Positions 19,221-30,445 of a stretch of 64,000 nt of DNA are shown here, piece by piece. This stretch comes from Symbiodinium natans (taxonomy: Eukaryota > Sar > Dinophyceae > Suessiales > Symbiodiniaceae), in NCBI GenBank assembly GCA_905221605.1, contig CAJNDS010000180.1, positions 685,001 to 749,000 of the forward strand. The letters run 5' to 3'. The notes under the pieces were generated by a model. That model had not been told where the DNA came from. It searched no databases and saw nothing but the letters and a program-made list of their open reading frames with translations. A program made the translations under genes and the position numbers. Position 1 is the first letter of the stretch. The number at the start of each line of letters is the position of its first letter.

Positions 19221-21118
19221 ATTCAACTACATTCAGGTGTCAAGTGAGGCACGCAGCATATATGGTGTGGATCATCGCTGGCTTAGACATTTCCAAAGCT
19301 TTTCTGACGGCGCCGATGAATAGGGCGCAAAGAGAAGGGCGTTTGGTGGTGGTGCAGCCCCCAAGGGCGGCGGTGAAATTGGGTCTTTGCACAAAGGAGG
19401 AGCGGTGGATTGTGAGAAAGGCCTTGTACGGTTTGGCCGAAAGTCCTGCAGCATGGGTGGAGTGGCGAGACCAACGTCTTCAAGGTATGTCTTGGGTGTC
19501 AAAGGATGGACAAGCAATGAGCTTTCAGAGGTCCAATGCAGACCCAAGTCTGTTCCTTATTATGGCACAAGAAAAGCCGGAAGGTGCAAGCAAGTTGGTA
19601 GGGACAATGGGTCTTTACGTGGATGATTTTTTGATGGCTGGGACTATGACAGTGCTCCGGGAGGCCTTGGAACAGATTAGGAAGGAGTGGAAAACTTCTG
19701 AACCCGAGTTCTGTGGTCCAGGCTGTGGTGATGGATTCCTGAAGTTTTTGGGTGTCCAAATCTGGTATCGAAATGGCAGCTTCTTTCTCAACCAGGAGGA
19801 CTTTGTGAGAGATTTGCTGAACCGACGAGGGTATCAGATCGATGAAACTGGAAAAGGGAGTAACCTGCCAATGGTGAAAGAAACTCCAGGTGAAGAAGAG
19901 GAGGTGGATATTCCTTCCTTGCGAGCGGCTCAAGGTGCCGTAGGGGAGTTCCTCTGGGTGGCAATCAAAACTCGACCTGATTTGGCGTTCTGCACGAGCC
20001 AGTTGTCTTTGTGGACATCCCGAAGGCCACGATTTGTGGTTAAAAAGGCTGAGGAAGTTTTCCGATACCTTGCTGCAACTCCAACGTTAGGCTTGACGTT
20101 CGGAGCAATCGCAACATGCGAAAAAGAAAGAAATGAGGTGTTGCGTTATGGACGAGGCGTTAAGGTGGTGGAGTCCTACGCGGATGCCAGCTTTGCAGCA
20201 GGTGAAAATGAAAAGAGCCACTCAGGAGCGGTGGTGGTGTGGGGTGACTGTCCAGTGATGTGGGCAACACAAAGACAATCAACGGTGGCTTTAAGTACAG
20301 CTGAAGCTGAATTACATGCGTCCATAGAGGGAGCAACGATGATTCAGTCGTGCACCCCTATAATTGCCGCTTTGGTTGGAACAGGTGAAGAATCGCTGCA
20401 AAAAGTGCTGTATACAGATTCGGTTTCAACGTGCTCGATCATTCAATATCCTGCTGGAAGCTGGAGAACAAGACACCTGAGAATTCGAGCAGCCGGTGTC
20501 AGGTCTCTGGTGGACCGTGGTTATATGGTGATAGCGCACCTTCGCGGTGAGTATATGATCGCTGACCTGTTGACTAAGTTAATGAGTGGACAGGTGTACG
20601 CAAAGCAAAAGGCACTTTGGGGTCTCAGACTGTTGGTTCAAGGAACTGACTTGAAAAAAGCCTCGCTTGCAATGGCGGTCATGATGGTGGCTGCATCTCT
20701 GCAAGGGATGGCAACTGGTGGCGAAGAAGTGTCCACGGCTGGATTCTTTTGCTCAGAAGAAGGGGTGTGCAAGGTCGCCAACACGTCTACGGTGATGGTT
20801 CTGGCTCAAGGTATTGAAATGGTTGTCAACAATTCAGACCTTGTTGCGTATTTGGTGGCAGCAATTATACTCTGGGAACTGGCATGGTGCCTCTTTCGAC
20901 GGCTGTATAAATGGCTGTGGATCAAGAAAGCGGTGGTTATTCCTGCGAGTGCCACTTTGTATACAACAGTGGGTGGGAACTGTATGCACGCAAGCAGTGA
21001 CTGTGATGTTCTGCGATATTCACAGCCCAGGGCTAAGACGCTTTGTAAGCATTGCCTCAAGGATGGCTGGGTGGTGAATGCTGAGTTCCTTGGTGAGGAA
21101 CGGGCCGCTGGAACGTGA
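19127..21118 (+). CDS. Retrotransposon reverse transcriptase and RNase H frame
   Basis: RT motifs are LDISKAFL (about 19285), KALYGLAESP and the catalytic box YVDD at 19616-19627. RNase H has YADASFA (about 20177), LSTAEAELHA, YTDS, RTRHLRIRA and ADLLTK. After RNase H comes a 170-residue tail with one membrane-type segment (LVAYLVAAIILWELAWCLF) and a Cys/His cluster (HASSDCDVLR then CKHC). This kind of tail is known in dinoflagellate copia proteins; a role is not established. The first part of RT lies in the preceding frame, joined between about 19160 and 19210. Confidence 0.9.
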   Translation: MCMWKLHFVNGATEYEGPRSLSRHSLYAPGLDSTTFRCQVRHAAYMVWIIAGLDISKAFLTAPMNRAQREGRLVVVQPPRAAVKLGLCTKEERWIVRKALYGLAESPAAWVEWRDQRLQGMSWVSKDGQAMSFQRSNADPSLFLIMAQEKPEGASKLVGTMGLYVDDFLMAGTMTVLREALEQIRKEWKTSEPEFCGPGCGDGFLKFLGVQIWYRNGSFFLNQEDFVRDLLNRRGYQIDETGKGSNLPMVKETPGEEEEVDIPSLRAAQGAVGEFLWVAIKTRPDLAFCTSQLSLWTSRRPRFVVKKAEEVFRYLAATPTLGLTFGAIATCEKERNEVLRYGRGVKVVESYADASFAAGENEKSHSGAVVVWGDCPVMWATQRQSTVALSTAEAELHASIEGATMIQSCTPIIAALVGTGEESLQKVLYTDSVSTCSIIQYPAGSWRTRHLRIRAAGVRSLVDRGYMVIAHLRGEYMIADLLTKLMSGQVYAKQKALWGLRLLVQGTDLKKASLAMAVMMVAASLQGMATGGEEVSTAGFFCSEEGVCKVANTSTVMVLAQGIEMVVNNSDLVAYLVAAIILWELAWCLFRRLYKWLWIKKAVVIPASATLYTTVGGNCMHASSDCDVLRYSQPRAKTLCKHCLKDGWVVNAEFLGEERAAGT

Positions 21119-21290
21119 ATTTTCCAAGTACGAGGTGAAGAAATCCTCAATGGTAAAGGATTCAGCCAATGAGCTGAAGGTTCGTCCTGGATGACGTTAA
21201 ACCATAATGTGCATTTCAAGCAGCTGGCTGCTGCCTAAATGGCGGTTTTTGGCCAAAGAACGGCATCTCCAATGTGTCCTAGGAAATCCT

Positions 21291-21303
21291 AGGACAGGGG
21301 GAG
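21291..21303 (+). promoter_or_regulatory. Polypurine tract
   Basis: AGGACAGGGGGAG lies directly before the right LTR, the usual place for plus-strand priming. Confidence 0.7.
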
Positions 21304-21524
21304 TGCGGAGCTGCAACTGGTATTGTAGAAAAGAGTTGGTGATGGGAGTTGAAGGGGTCAATGAACCCGGATATTTTTGGCTCAAGAAACGTGGGCAATG
21401 CGCCCTACGGAAAAGGTGTGTTTGGTTGTGCTTTGGGTTTTGTCTTCGGTTGTTCCAGGGGAATCAAGGGCTTCTGTTGGGGCTGACTGTTTTGTTCCCT
21501 GTCCTCCTTCGGTTGCCCCCCGTA
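21304..21524 (+). repeat. Right LTR
   Basis: 221 bp, same length as the left LTR and matching it on reading. It is followed by CCCTA. Confidence 0.95.
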
Positions 21525-22055
21525 CCCTAAACCCTAAACCCTAACCACCCCCCCCCCCCCCCCCCCCCCGCCCAAGGCGGTCTTAGTTCTCAAGTTGGTC
21601 GCCGAGGGAAAAGTCCAGCTCCCTGGCCTTCAACAGCTGAGTCGCGTTCAACTGGGGAATCATTTTGCCCATCTGCCCGATTTACAGATATACATACACA
21701 TGCATATACACATACATATACATATACATATACATATGTATATATATATATGTATATCTATATGTATATGTATATGTATATGTAAATGATGTAAATGATG
21801 TAAATGATGTAAATGATGTAAATGGAAGAGAGGAGGAGGGGCGAAAAGCTACCGGGCAGCACGAAGCCAACTGGCAATTAGTTCGTCCATGCCAGCCTGT
21901 TGCCGTACAGCGCCAGGAACCTACAGGCCCTATACTATGATTACGGGATGTGGAACATGGCTTCGCCGTTTGTGTGTCAGACGTTGTGACGACAAACACA
22001 CAGGCACACACACACACACACATCTGTCTTGGAGCCATTAGACCCCAAAAGGGTG
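21525..22055. other. Spacer with poly-C and microsatellites
   Basis: It holds the remaining telomere block, a C run (21548-21569), a CATATA/TGTATA dinucleotide-type microsatellite (about 21680-21782), a 9-bp TGATGTAAA repeat (21783-21823) and a CA run (22001-22021). No gene is seen. Confidence 0.85.
21680..21823 (+). repeat. Microsatellites (CATATA and TGATGTAAA)
   Basis: A tract of CATATA/TGTATA units followed by about five 9-bp TGATGTAAA units. Both strands give spurious frames. Confidence 0.95.
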
Positions 22056-22082
22056 ATGAAAGTAGATGCCGAGACTGCACTC

Positions 22083-22559
22083 ATGCGCGGAGCTTTGAGA
22101 TTTGCCCTGTGGGCCTATGCCTGGCAAGGAGGCGCTAGTGCGCTGAGCTGGCAGGACTGTGGGCTGCTTGCAGATGAGAGGGGGCTTGAGCTTCTGGAGT
22201 ATCACCATGAGCCGGATCCGATTGTGCTGGGCCAACCCTACAGCATCACCAGGCGCTTCCGTTCTCTTCTCGACCGCCCCATCCGCAATCTCACAGAGAA
22301 GTTCCAGGCCTACAATCGAAGCGGTGAAGCCTGGTCTCCAACCTTCGCGGCCGGGCCCTTCTCACGATGCGGGGACCAGCAATTCCAGACAAAATGCCCT
22401 TTGGAGCCCAAGGCGGAGTTCTCGTTCCACGAGCGCCACCCTACCACCCATGCTCAGCTCGGCGAGCACCGGGCCGTGGAGCACTACTTTGCTGATGGTG
22501 CCTTTGTGGGCTGCGCGGTCGTCGTCTACCGCTACGTGCCCGGCATTGTGCTCGCATAG
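22083..22559 (+). CDS. ML-domain (NPC2/MD-2-like) secreted lipid-binding protein
   Basis: A 158-codon intronless gene. From the chosen ATG the protein opens with a signal-peptide-like segment (RGALRFALWAYAWQGGASA) followed at once by LSWQDCG, the typical start of mature ML proteins. Further family marks are a second Cys pair region (FSRCGDQQF...KCPLEPKAEFSF) and the C-terminal pattern YFADGAFVGCAVVVYRY, like the last strands of NPC2. ML proteins bind sterols or other lipids in a beta-sandwich pocket and are secreted or lysosomal. An in-frame ATG at 22056 would add nine residues. GC content resembles the host, and there are no introner insertions. Confidence 0.75.
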   Translation: MRGALRFALWAYAWQGGASALSWQDCGLLADERGLELLEYHHEPDPIVLGQPYSITRRFRSLLDRPIRNLTEKFQAYNRSGEAWSPTFAAGPFSRCGDQQFQTKCPLEPKAEFSFHERHPTTHAQLGEHRAVEHYFADGAFVGCAVVVYRYVPGIVLA

Positions 22560-22879
22560 GCAGCTATGCCGTTTGGTTGGGGCAGCCAGCCTGGTCGAAC
22601 TCAAAGGGTGCGGCTGCCAAACAGTGTACATACCAGCACCCATCTTCTTCAAGCCGAGATAGGGGGGGTTGACGCTCTACGCTTGTGTTTGAAAAGGCTC
22701 ATGCACAGTGAGTCCGTGAGCATCTACGGTACCGCACGAGTATAATGTAACTGTTGCGAGGCATGCCAGGTGGGTTTCGTATGACCTCAGGATTCAGCCT
22801 TCTTGTGTTGTGTCCTAATCCTGAATTTAGGTGTGGCTAGCATGAAAGTGCCCTCTGTTTGCCCCAATGTGCCTGAACG

Positions 22880-22917
22880 TATTATTATTATTATTATGAT
22901 TATTATTATTATTATTA
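22880..22917 (+). repeat. ATT microsatellite
   Basis: Thirteen or so ATT units with one ATG variant. Confidence 0.95.
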
Positions 22918-24279
22918 ATTACTTGCACAGTCTGCCGACATCCCTAAACCCTAAACCCTGAACCGTAAACCCTACATTTTGGTTATGTGCAGGCTGGACA
23001 AGCCTGCGGCCACGTACGTGGATGGCGTCCTTCAGCGCTTGAGCCTCGTCTGCAAACTCGGTTTAGGGTTTAGGGTTAGGGTTTAGGGTTTAGGGTTTAG
23101 GGTTTAGGGTTTAGGGTTCTCTACATCACAGCTCCTTCCTGGATACCCAAAATGTCAGGCTCCATAAGATCATGAAGGGGATATAATCGAAAGAGGACTG
23201 CCTCCTTGCCTCCAGAACCGCGTTTGAAGAGGCGACGCCCTGCGCGAAGCTCTGGGGAGCGATGACGATTAGTGCTGGGAAGGGAATCCTCCTCGCAAGC
23301 AACCGAGGCAAAGAACGTGAGCCCTGGACCATTTTGTTCTCGCCACTTTAGTCGCTGCATGGTGTTTCACCTTGTCGAATATCTGCTAAGACTACCCCCC
23401 TCCTCACATAGTGGACCGAGAGCGGGCAGTGCTGTAGCAGCTGCCGACACACTGCTATCGGAGGACCTTGGGCTTTGTTTGCCTCGCTTGGCTTGGCGGA
23501 GCGTGAGCGATCTAACCCCAAAACCCTTTTGCAGCAACCTTAAACCCTAAACCCTCCTATAACCCTAAACCAGCGTTGCTTCCCCAGCCCTAAATTCCTG
23601 AAGCCCGACGAAGCGCCTACATAAACCCTAAACCCTAAACCCTATACCCTATACCCTATACCCTATAAACCCTAAATCTACAGTCACAGGAATGGCACCT
23701 CCATGGTGGGACTGTTCGGGCAGGAGGCAGCGCAAGTCACCGTGGGCCATCTCCTGCGTGCCTCGTTACCTTGGGATTAGGGTTTAGGGTTTAGGGTTCA
23801 GAGGTCCGTGTTAAAAAAAGGGTTTAGGGTTATTTAGGGTTTAGGGTTCAGGGTTGGAGCATGCAACAAGTAGTCGGAACGAAAGACTGACACCCACCTC
23901 CATCTTGAATCTGGCTAGTCCTCAAGCCCAGTTGCAAAAAAGGGTTGAGGGCTTCCGGGCGAAGTGGCAAGCCTGCTGCAAAAAGCAGCGTTGAGGATTT
24001 CAGGGCTCATGTGCGTCTTGTCTGCGCTCTCTCATCACCAGCATTTGGCCGATGTTGGCTGCTGTCCACATGGGTGGTCGTCAACATCATGGACCCTTTC
24101 TGGATCCCTACTACAATACGGCACCTAGTATTTCCAAAAGGGATCAGAATTTCGACAACCCCCCACATGCTCAGAGCAGAAGCCTTAAAGACCCCGATTC
24201 CAAGGCATGCAGAGTGGCCTCAATGATTTTGACGTCCCGGACTTTGACAAGGCAGCATCCTGGCTCCCGAAACCCTAAA

Positions 24280-24373
24280 CTTGGGATGTTCCCCCTTACA
24301 CTGACAGTCCTTAATAGGGAATTATAATAGGGGGTACTATTGAGGACCGTTAGCATAAGGGGGAGCATCCCAA
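24280..24373. repeat. Introner-like element, family D
   Basis: The ends CTTGGGATGTTCCCCCTTA and AAGGGGGAGCATCCCAA are inverted repeats. It is flanked on both sides by CCCTAAA units, so it appears to have entered a telomere block. A relative lies at 31237. Confidence 0.75.
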
Positions 24374-25215
24374 CCCTAAACCCTAAACCCTCTTGTGTTG
24401 CCTCAGCTCCCTACAGGTGGCTCTCACAGATGAAGCCTCCGCCCATGTGCTCAGCTACTCTCCAAGATGTGTCAAACATTTTGGAGAGGGTTTCCAGAAA
24501 CGAGCGTCCCCCTTCATGGGTCTAGGGTTTAGGATTTAGGGTTTAGGGCGCAGGGTCTAGGGTTTATAGGGTTTAGGGATGTTTAGGGTCTGAAGGTAGA
24601 AGAATCACCTCGTCACAGGGCCCCCCCCACCGGCCTCGAGTTTTCGGAGCCTGCCCTCGCCCATTTCAGCCCAAAACCCTGAACCCTAAACCCTAAAACC
24701 CTAAACCCTAAACCCTAAACCTTCAGCACAGTGGAAGGCCCTCCTTCAGCATGGCGACACGCTGCATAGCCCCATGGAGTTCTTGCAGCTCGGCGCGGCT
24801 TTGGAGAAGGGCTTAGGGTTTAGGGTTTAGGGTTTAAGATGCAGAGTGAAGACGTTCAGCCATGCGATGCCTACACATGGGGTGGTCACTGTGCAGAAAG
24901 ATACTAGTTGAACCCCTTCAAGGAGACGATGGCACTATTGTGGCTGATGTTGTTGTCATGCATGCCGCATCAGAACTTGTCCTTGCCATGCCTTGTCTGT
25001 CTGACACTCGCCTGCTGCGAAAATTTTCAGGGCTTGAATGCCGCTTGAGGATCCACTCCTAAACTTCACACATGTAAGGCCACAGCTGACGGCCCAGCAA
25101 AGCACAAGTGCGTACAAGGTATAGGGGACAATCTCGACATACAGTCCCTCTTAAAGCAGCGTTGCTTGAGAGGAACCGCGTAGGCGGTGCTTTCCCCTCA
25201 GCAAGTTCCGTAGCA

Positions 25216-28200
25216 ATGAAGTTGACGCTGTTCCACGCGCTGTTGACCTTGGCAGCCGCAGGGAAGTTCCACACTCGTCGGACGATTCTCAGTGTGGACA
25301 CATCTGTCTCGGTCAACGAGAGCAACGTCGCCCAAGCCTGGCTCCACGCCCCAGGCAACCTCCCGAAGTGCCATGAGAAGAAGGTTGTGGGCTCCAGTGA
25401 TGACAAGTTCCTGCAGTGCCCGAAAGAATGCCCAATCTATGCCGATGACCGTGCGGATGGCACTGACTGCAACTTCGAGTGCGTGGAAGCAACTCCGAAG
25501 GCGTGCACGGCCGTGAACGCCAAAGAGCCTGTCCCTGACAAGGAGCGGGGCATTTGCCGAGCTTGCATTATCTATGGCTGTAAGGCCTGCACCAGCGAGG
25601 GCCAGGACACCTGTGCTGTCTGTGAGTCGGGCTTCAAGTTGAACGCGGCTGGCAAGTGTGACAGTACAAACACGTACTACTGGTACGCACTCTTTGCTGT
25701 GCTTGGAGTTGTGGCGCTCTTCATCGTCGGCTGGGTTGTTGACATCGCTCGCCGCCCGATTGTCAATGCTCAGGGCCTCAAGGGTGCGCTTGATGCTCGG
25801 TCGCGCTCCAAGGTACACATGCCGAAACAGTCCGGCTCTGACGCAGGACGAGATCTTTACCCTTTGCACACCAACCTCCTGAAGACGCCGGTGGCCGGCA
25901 TTGGTGTGCAGCTCCACTTCAACTTCCAGTTCTTCCTTATCGTTTGGTCGTTGGCTATCGGTTTGGCGTGGCTGATTCTTGCCCTCTCCGTGGACGATGC
26001 GCTACTCATCCTCGGCACTCGTCGCGCCAAGACAGCTCGACAGAACTGCATCCTTGTGGCCTGGGGCTTCGAGACGCAGCAGCGCCTGATGTGGACCAAG
26101 ATCGACTTTGTGGCGTGTGCATACCTACTCACCTTCTTGGGCTGCTTGGCCTTTGGCGTGCGTCAGCTGCGTATCTTCCAGAAGGTGGACATGCAGAACT
26201 CCACGCACAAAGATTACGCTGCCCGGGTGAGGAACCTCCCATTAATGGATGGAACGGAGCCTGTGGAGGAGGAGCTGAAGAAACGCATCGAGGATACCAC
26301 TGGTCAAAAGGTCGTGGGCGTCTCTGTGTGTTGGGATTTTCAAGAGCATGAGGACGAGCTTATGGAACTCATTGAGAGTAAGCTTGTTGAGAAGGAGGAG
26401 ATGCTGCACCCCCCGGCCAGTCAGGAGGAGCACCCCGAGCCAGAGAGCTTCTTCGCCCGAATGGAGCGCTCGATGCTGGCAGCTGATGCAGAGAAGGTCG
26501 TGGCCAAAGGCGAGATGACTGAGGAGGAGCAGGAGCATGCGAAGAAGGATGCTGCTGCGCACCCAGAGGAGGAGCACGTGGAAGAATGCAAGGAGGTTGA
26601 CATCGTGGGCATCCTGAAAAGCATCAAGACGTGCCCCGACGCCTATGCGATTTTCGAGACAGAAGCTGCTCGTGATGCTGCGGTCGAGGCTGTCCACGGC
26701 GGAGGCATCGAGTTTGCGGGAAACACCATTACCTTGAACGCCTCCCGCGTGGAGCCGCAGACAGTGAACTGGCGGAACTGTGCCAACACAGACCTGATGG
26801 TAAAGGCCAAGCGCATCGGCTTTGGCTTCCTGATCATGCTTGCAGGTCTCACATTGTGGGTGGTGGCTTTCTACTTGCCCTATGCCTGGTTCACCTTGAC
26901 GTTCAACTATTCATATGGGCAGGAACCAGGCTTCGTGGCAGGGATGACTTTCTCCATGGTTGTTGTGGCTGGGAATGCCTTGATGTACCTGGTCTGCAGT
27001 GAAGTCGCAGATCGCACGCGCTTCATCTATGTGGATGACCGGGAGGTGTGCTACATGTTGCTCTACTGCTTCGCGTGTGTGTTCAACGTGGCGCTGGACC
27101 TGATCACCACTTACATGGTGGCATACCGTATCAACGTGGGCTTGCGCATGAAGACCTACGACGGCACCCTCCTGGAGAACCTCCAGCACTTCTCCGACCG
27201 TTTCGAGTCCTATGCCATGCAGCGCCTGCTTGCGAATAACCTTTACGCCTACGCCTTCCCTGCCACGTTCCTCATCCCTTTCTTGATCGAGCCAGTCGCC
27301 ACCATCTATGCTCCTTACAAGATGATGCTGGCCATTGTGCGGACACAGCCGTGCATGAAAGGCTTCATGGCCGAGCGCTTGTTGGGAAGTCTGGTCTTTG
27401 ACCTCTCCCGCTACGCCGATCTCATGTTGGATGTTATGATTGCTGTGCTGATTTTCTTCTTCCCCGGTGGCTTCAACATTCAGATGTTTGTTGGCCTTGC
27501 CGGTTCGCACTTGTACCTATATCCCCCTTGGGAATCATTTTTTATTTGGGTTTATAAAAAAGCCAAGAGGATATTCCACATATTATTTATGAAGGTTCTA
27601 AGGGGAGTATAGGTACATCTACTTCTTCGACCACTACCGCGTCCTGCGATCCATCCAGAGCTGCAACTACGCAGACAAGATGGTTGATTGGTGGTCTCAG
27701 TGGATGATGTGCATTCCCTGTGCCTTCATGCTGGCTTGTGTGGTGTTCAAGGCCAACTGCCAGGCAGGCTACCCGTGCGTGGACGGTGACACCATGATCA
27801 TTGCCTGCGTGGTTGCATTTTTTGGCCACATCGTACTACACACACTTGCGCTCAAGTTTGTTGTGCCAAAGCTCGGCCTCTTTGGGGAGTCGGATGGCGC
27901 AGAGACCAACACCTACCAAGATTGCTCCAAGCGCATCCCATGCTCTTGGTTCACTGCAAATCCGGTATACTGCCTGCGCTCACAGTACATCTACAAGCAC
28001 AGTCCCCCCTGCACTTTCTGCCTGCCAGGAAAGGAGCACCTCCTGGAAGTGAACGAGGATATCGGCCTCTACTTCAACGATGCCCCGGCCAAGGAGGAGG
28101 ATTACGATGCGCCGCACGTGGATGTTGAGGCTGTGAAAGCAAACCTCCAGGATCTCCGCGGCAAGGCATCAGAAAGCTTCGAGCAGCTCAGGGGAAAGGC

Positions 28201-28510
28201 CAGCGGGCAGTTGGAGGAACTGCGAGGCAAGGCATCGGGACACTTCGAGGAGCTGAACAAGCAGATGTCTGGGCACTTTGAGGATTTGCAGGGCAAGATG
28301 TCCGGGATGTCTGCCGGCATGTCCAGCACACTAGGAGACATGCAAGGCAAGATGTCCGGAATGTCAGCTGGAATGTCCAGCACCTTCGAAAATTTGCACG
28401 GCAAGATGTCCGGCTCCTGGTTCGCGAGCAAGAAGGAGGAGACTGATGCTGCTGGTGAGACCGGCGAGACCGGCCAGAGCGGAGAGAGCGGCGAGAGTAG
28501 CAGCAAGTGA
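25216..28510 (+). CDS. OSCA/TMEM63 (CSC1-like) mechanosensitive cation channel
   Basis: Two exons, 25216-27512 and 27613-28510, give 1,064 codons. The start was chosen because it opens a signal-peptide-like segment (MKLTLFHALLTLAAAG). A Cys-rich ectodomain (about residues 60-150) and a first membrane segment (WYALFAVLGVVALFIVGWVV) precede two further membrane helices. A cytosolic domain follows with an acidic insert and an RRM-like end (DAYAIFETEAARDAAVEAV). A 7-TM core then includes NWRNCANTDLMVK and FFPGGFNIQMFVGLAGSHLY. OSCA/TMEM63 proteins are stretch- or osmosensitive Ca2+-permeable channels. The C-terminus holds repeated LRGKAS/LQGKMSGMSAGMS units predicted as amphipathic helices. The single intron is an introner in the last membrane region. 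Without splicing the frame ends at 27612. Confidence 0.85.
27513..27612 (+). other. Introner intron (family I) in the channel gene, GT-AG
   Basis: The 96-bp element 27517-27612 (CTATATCCCC ... GGGGAGTATAG, short inverted ends) is flanked by GTAC at 27513-27516 and 27613-27616. Splicing from GT at 27513 to AG at 27612 restores the frame (HLYIYFFDHYRV across the joint), as expected in this family. Related copies are at 40720 and in intron 1 of the aminotransferase. Confidence 0.92.
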
Positions 28511-29930
28511 GAATCCGTTGAGGGCGAAGCCTGCTAGTAACCATCCAGTTTTACCAGGACCTTGAACCAAGAGCCTCGCCCGCGTGCGCTCGTGTGAAAG
28601 TCAAAACGGCTGAAAGCCTCAGTCTCTTGATCGCGTGTGTCCAGATGTTGGGACCCTCAAAATAAAACAGGAGCCCAAAGAATTGCCCAACTTTGTCCCC
28701 CCTTGTGTTGCATACTCCCTCGAATACCCTATATGAGGCGCAATAGACAAAGTCCCTTGTTCAAGAGGCCCCTCGAATATCCGAAATCCAGGCATGGGGC
28801 GGCCAAGCAGAGTCCGGTCTTCCTTTGCAACCCGGGCAATTGCACGAGCTACACCAGAATCTCGAGTGAAATGGCGGGGGGGGGGGGGGGTGGCCAACGT
28901 TGGCCCAAGCGTTCATTGCATTCCTTTTTTGACCGAACCCTGCAAAGCACGAAATGCGCGTGAAGTGTCTGCGATGTGCCGAAGTGGCGAAGATGTTGCA
29001 TTCGGGAGTTCGTGTGTGGAGCACTTTTCATCTACCTTGCTCCTAAACCCTAATAAACCTAATCCTCTGACCTCTTTAAGGCACCAACTACATTTTGGCT
29101 GGCTTTGTGGCGTTGGGTGCCGCTGGTGGGGAAACTGCTGACTGGTCTGCGCTGGACCAGAGCCAGATCTTCCCCAAGCCTGCACCGGGTCCGAATTATT
29201 GGTTAGGGTTTAGGGTTTAGGGTTTAGGGCCTAGGGTTTAGGGTTTAGGTATTCACGACAACGTGAGATCAGACGCATTGGTATCGCAGAACTTGGTACA
29301 ATAGTTAGTTATACTAGGACCCAGAGTAGATAAACCTCTGTAGACGGAAAAAAGGGTACCCTTGTTGTTCTTACGCTTATTAGGTCCCTACACCCTAAAC
29401 CCTAAACCCTAGTATAGGGACTAAAAGGATCCAATGGCACTTCAATCAGGGTCTGCGTCGACTCCCGATGTCTGCAGGTCGGCGCGAAGTATCAGCACTG
29501 TACCTTTGCAGACAAGGGACAGCTGAACAAGAGCCTGACCATCGCAGGCCTCGGGTGTGGTGAGGCATTCAGGGTTTAGGGGTAAACAGGTTTAGGGGTA
29601 AACGGGTTTCGGGGTAAACGGGTTTAGGGTTTAGGTTTTAGGGTAAACGGGTGCAGGGTGTAGGGATGACTTCTCTCCAAAATGCATCCCATCATTGATG
29701 GGTTCAGCAATGCTGGTTCCCATTCCATGACAGGGAGGTTTCTGAGAGGAGCGGAGTGAGCAGGAGAAAGTAGGTTCTGAAACCCTAAACCCTAAACCCA
29801 AAACCGTAAACCCTAAACCCTAAATGCATGTCGCGGCATCCTTGCCGTCAGGCGCCTCGGGCGGTATTTTCCGACACACGCGCGTGGCATCCCAGGATGC
29901 GTCCATCCTTGGCTGGACCCAGCAACAGAC

Positions 29931-30049
29931 TAGGGTTTAGGGTTTAGGGTTTAGGGTTTAGGGTTTAGGGTTTAGGGTTTAGGGTTTAGGGTTTAGGGTT
30001 TAGGGTTTAGGGTTTAGGGTTTAGGGTTTAGGGTTTAGGGTTTAGGGTT
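29931..30049 (+). repeat. Interstitial telomere block (TTTAGGG)
   Basis: About 17 nearly perfect units. Confidence 0.97.
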
Positions 30050-30445
30050 CGGAAGGGTGCGCTGTGAGGCCTGCGTTTTCGACATGCTTCTTCTCAAATG
30101 AGCCGGGTTGTCGTGCAGAGGCTGTATACTCAACCTTTGACTGGTTAATTCGTTAGCCTACTAAATGGTTAGGCTTATAGGGTTTGCTTTGAGTTTTGCC
30201 TGAGGGATTAGGATTGAATGAGTTCAAGCTGGCCTGCTGCTTACTGCCGAAGGTGCTTGTTATTTTATGTTTCTCCCCGCCTGTCGGATGTCTACTTTGA
30301 AGAGCCCTAAAAACCCTAAACCCTAGAAATCCTAAGCTTACAACTAAAGTCATTCTTTGGGATGTTCCAGCTTATTTTGGTGAGAACATCCCAAAAAGTC
30401 AGTGTGGTATCAGAGGCTGCCCGGGAGGGGAAACCTGTCAGTGAG

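Larger units (their letters stand above)
11619..21524 (+). mobile_element. Full-length Ty1/copia-like LTR retrotransposon
   Basis: A 9,906-bp element with 221-bp LTRs (TG...TA), 5-bp target duplication CCCTA, a primer-binding site directly after the left LTR and a purine tract before the right LTR. Domain order is gag with two zinc fingers, two aspartic-protease-like segments, a cytosine-methyltransferase-like segment, integrase, a 2-oxoglutarate dioxygenase-like segment, reverse transcriptase, RNase H and a C-terminal membrane/Cys segment. Integrase before reverse transcriptase defines copia. Coding is spread over four overlapping frames (1, 2, 3, 2), so at least three frame changes are needed. 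The matching LTRs indicate a very recent insertion. Confidence 0.95.
22560..25215. other. Gene-free repeat-rich spacer
   Basis: It contains an ATT microsatellite (22880-22917), telomere blocks in both orientations (about 22943-22975, 23060-23120, 23545-23675, 23770-23860, 24374-24391, 24520-24585, 24670-24722, 24813-24835) and a family D element (24280-24373). Unique shards show only short frames that I cannot assign. Confidence 0.75.

Noticed and set aside
25108-27612. Channel gene as one exon ending at 27612, with a second gene at 27680
   Set aside because: The 100-bp insert is a repeat with target duplication; splicing it joins the two frames exactly and restores the conserved membrane region.
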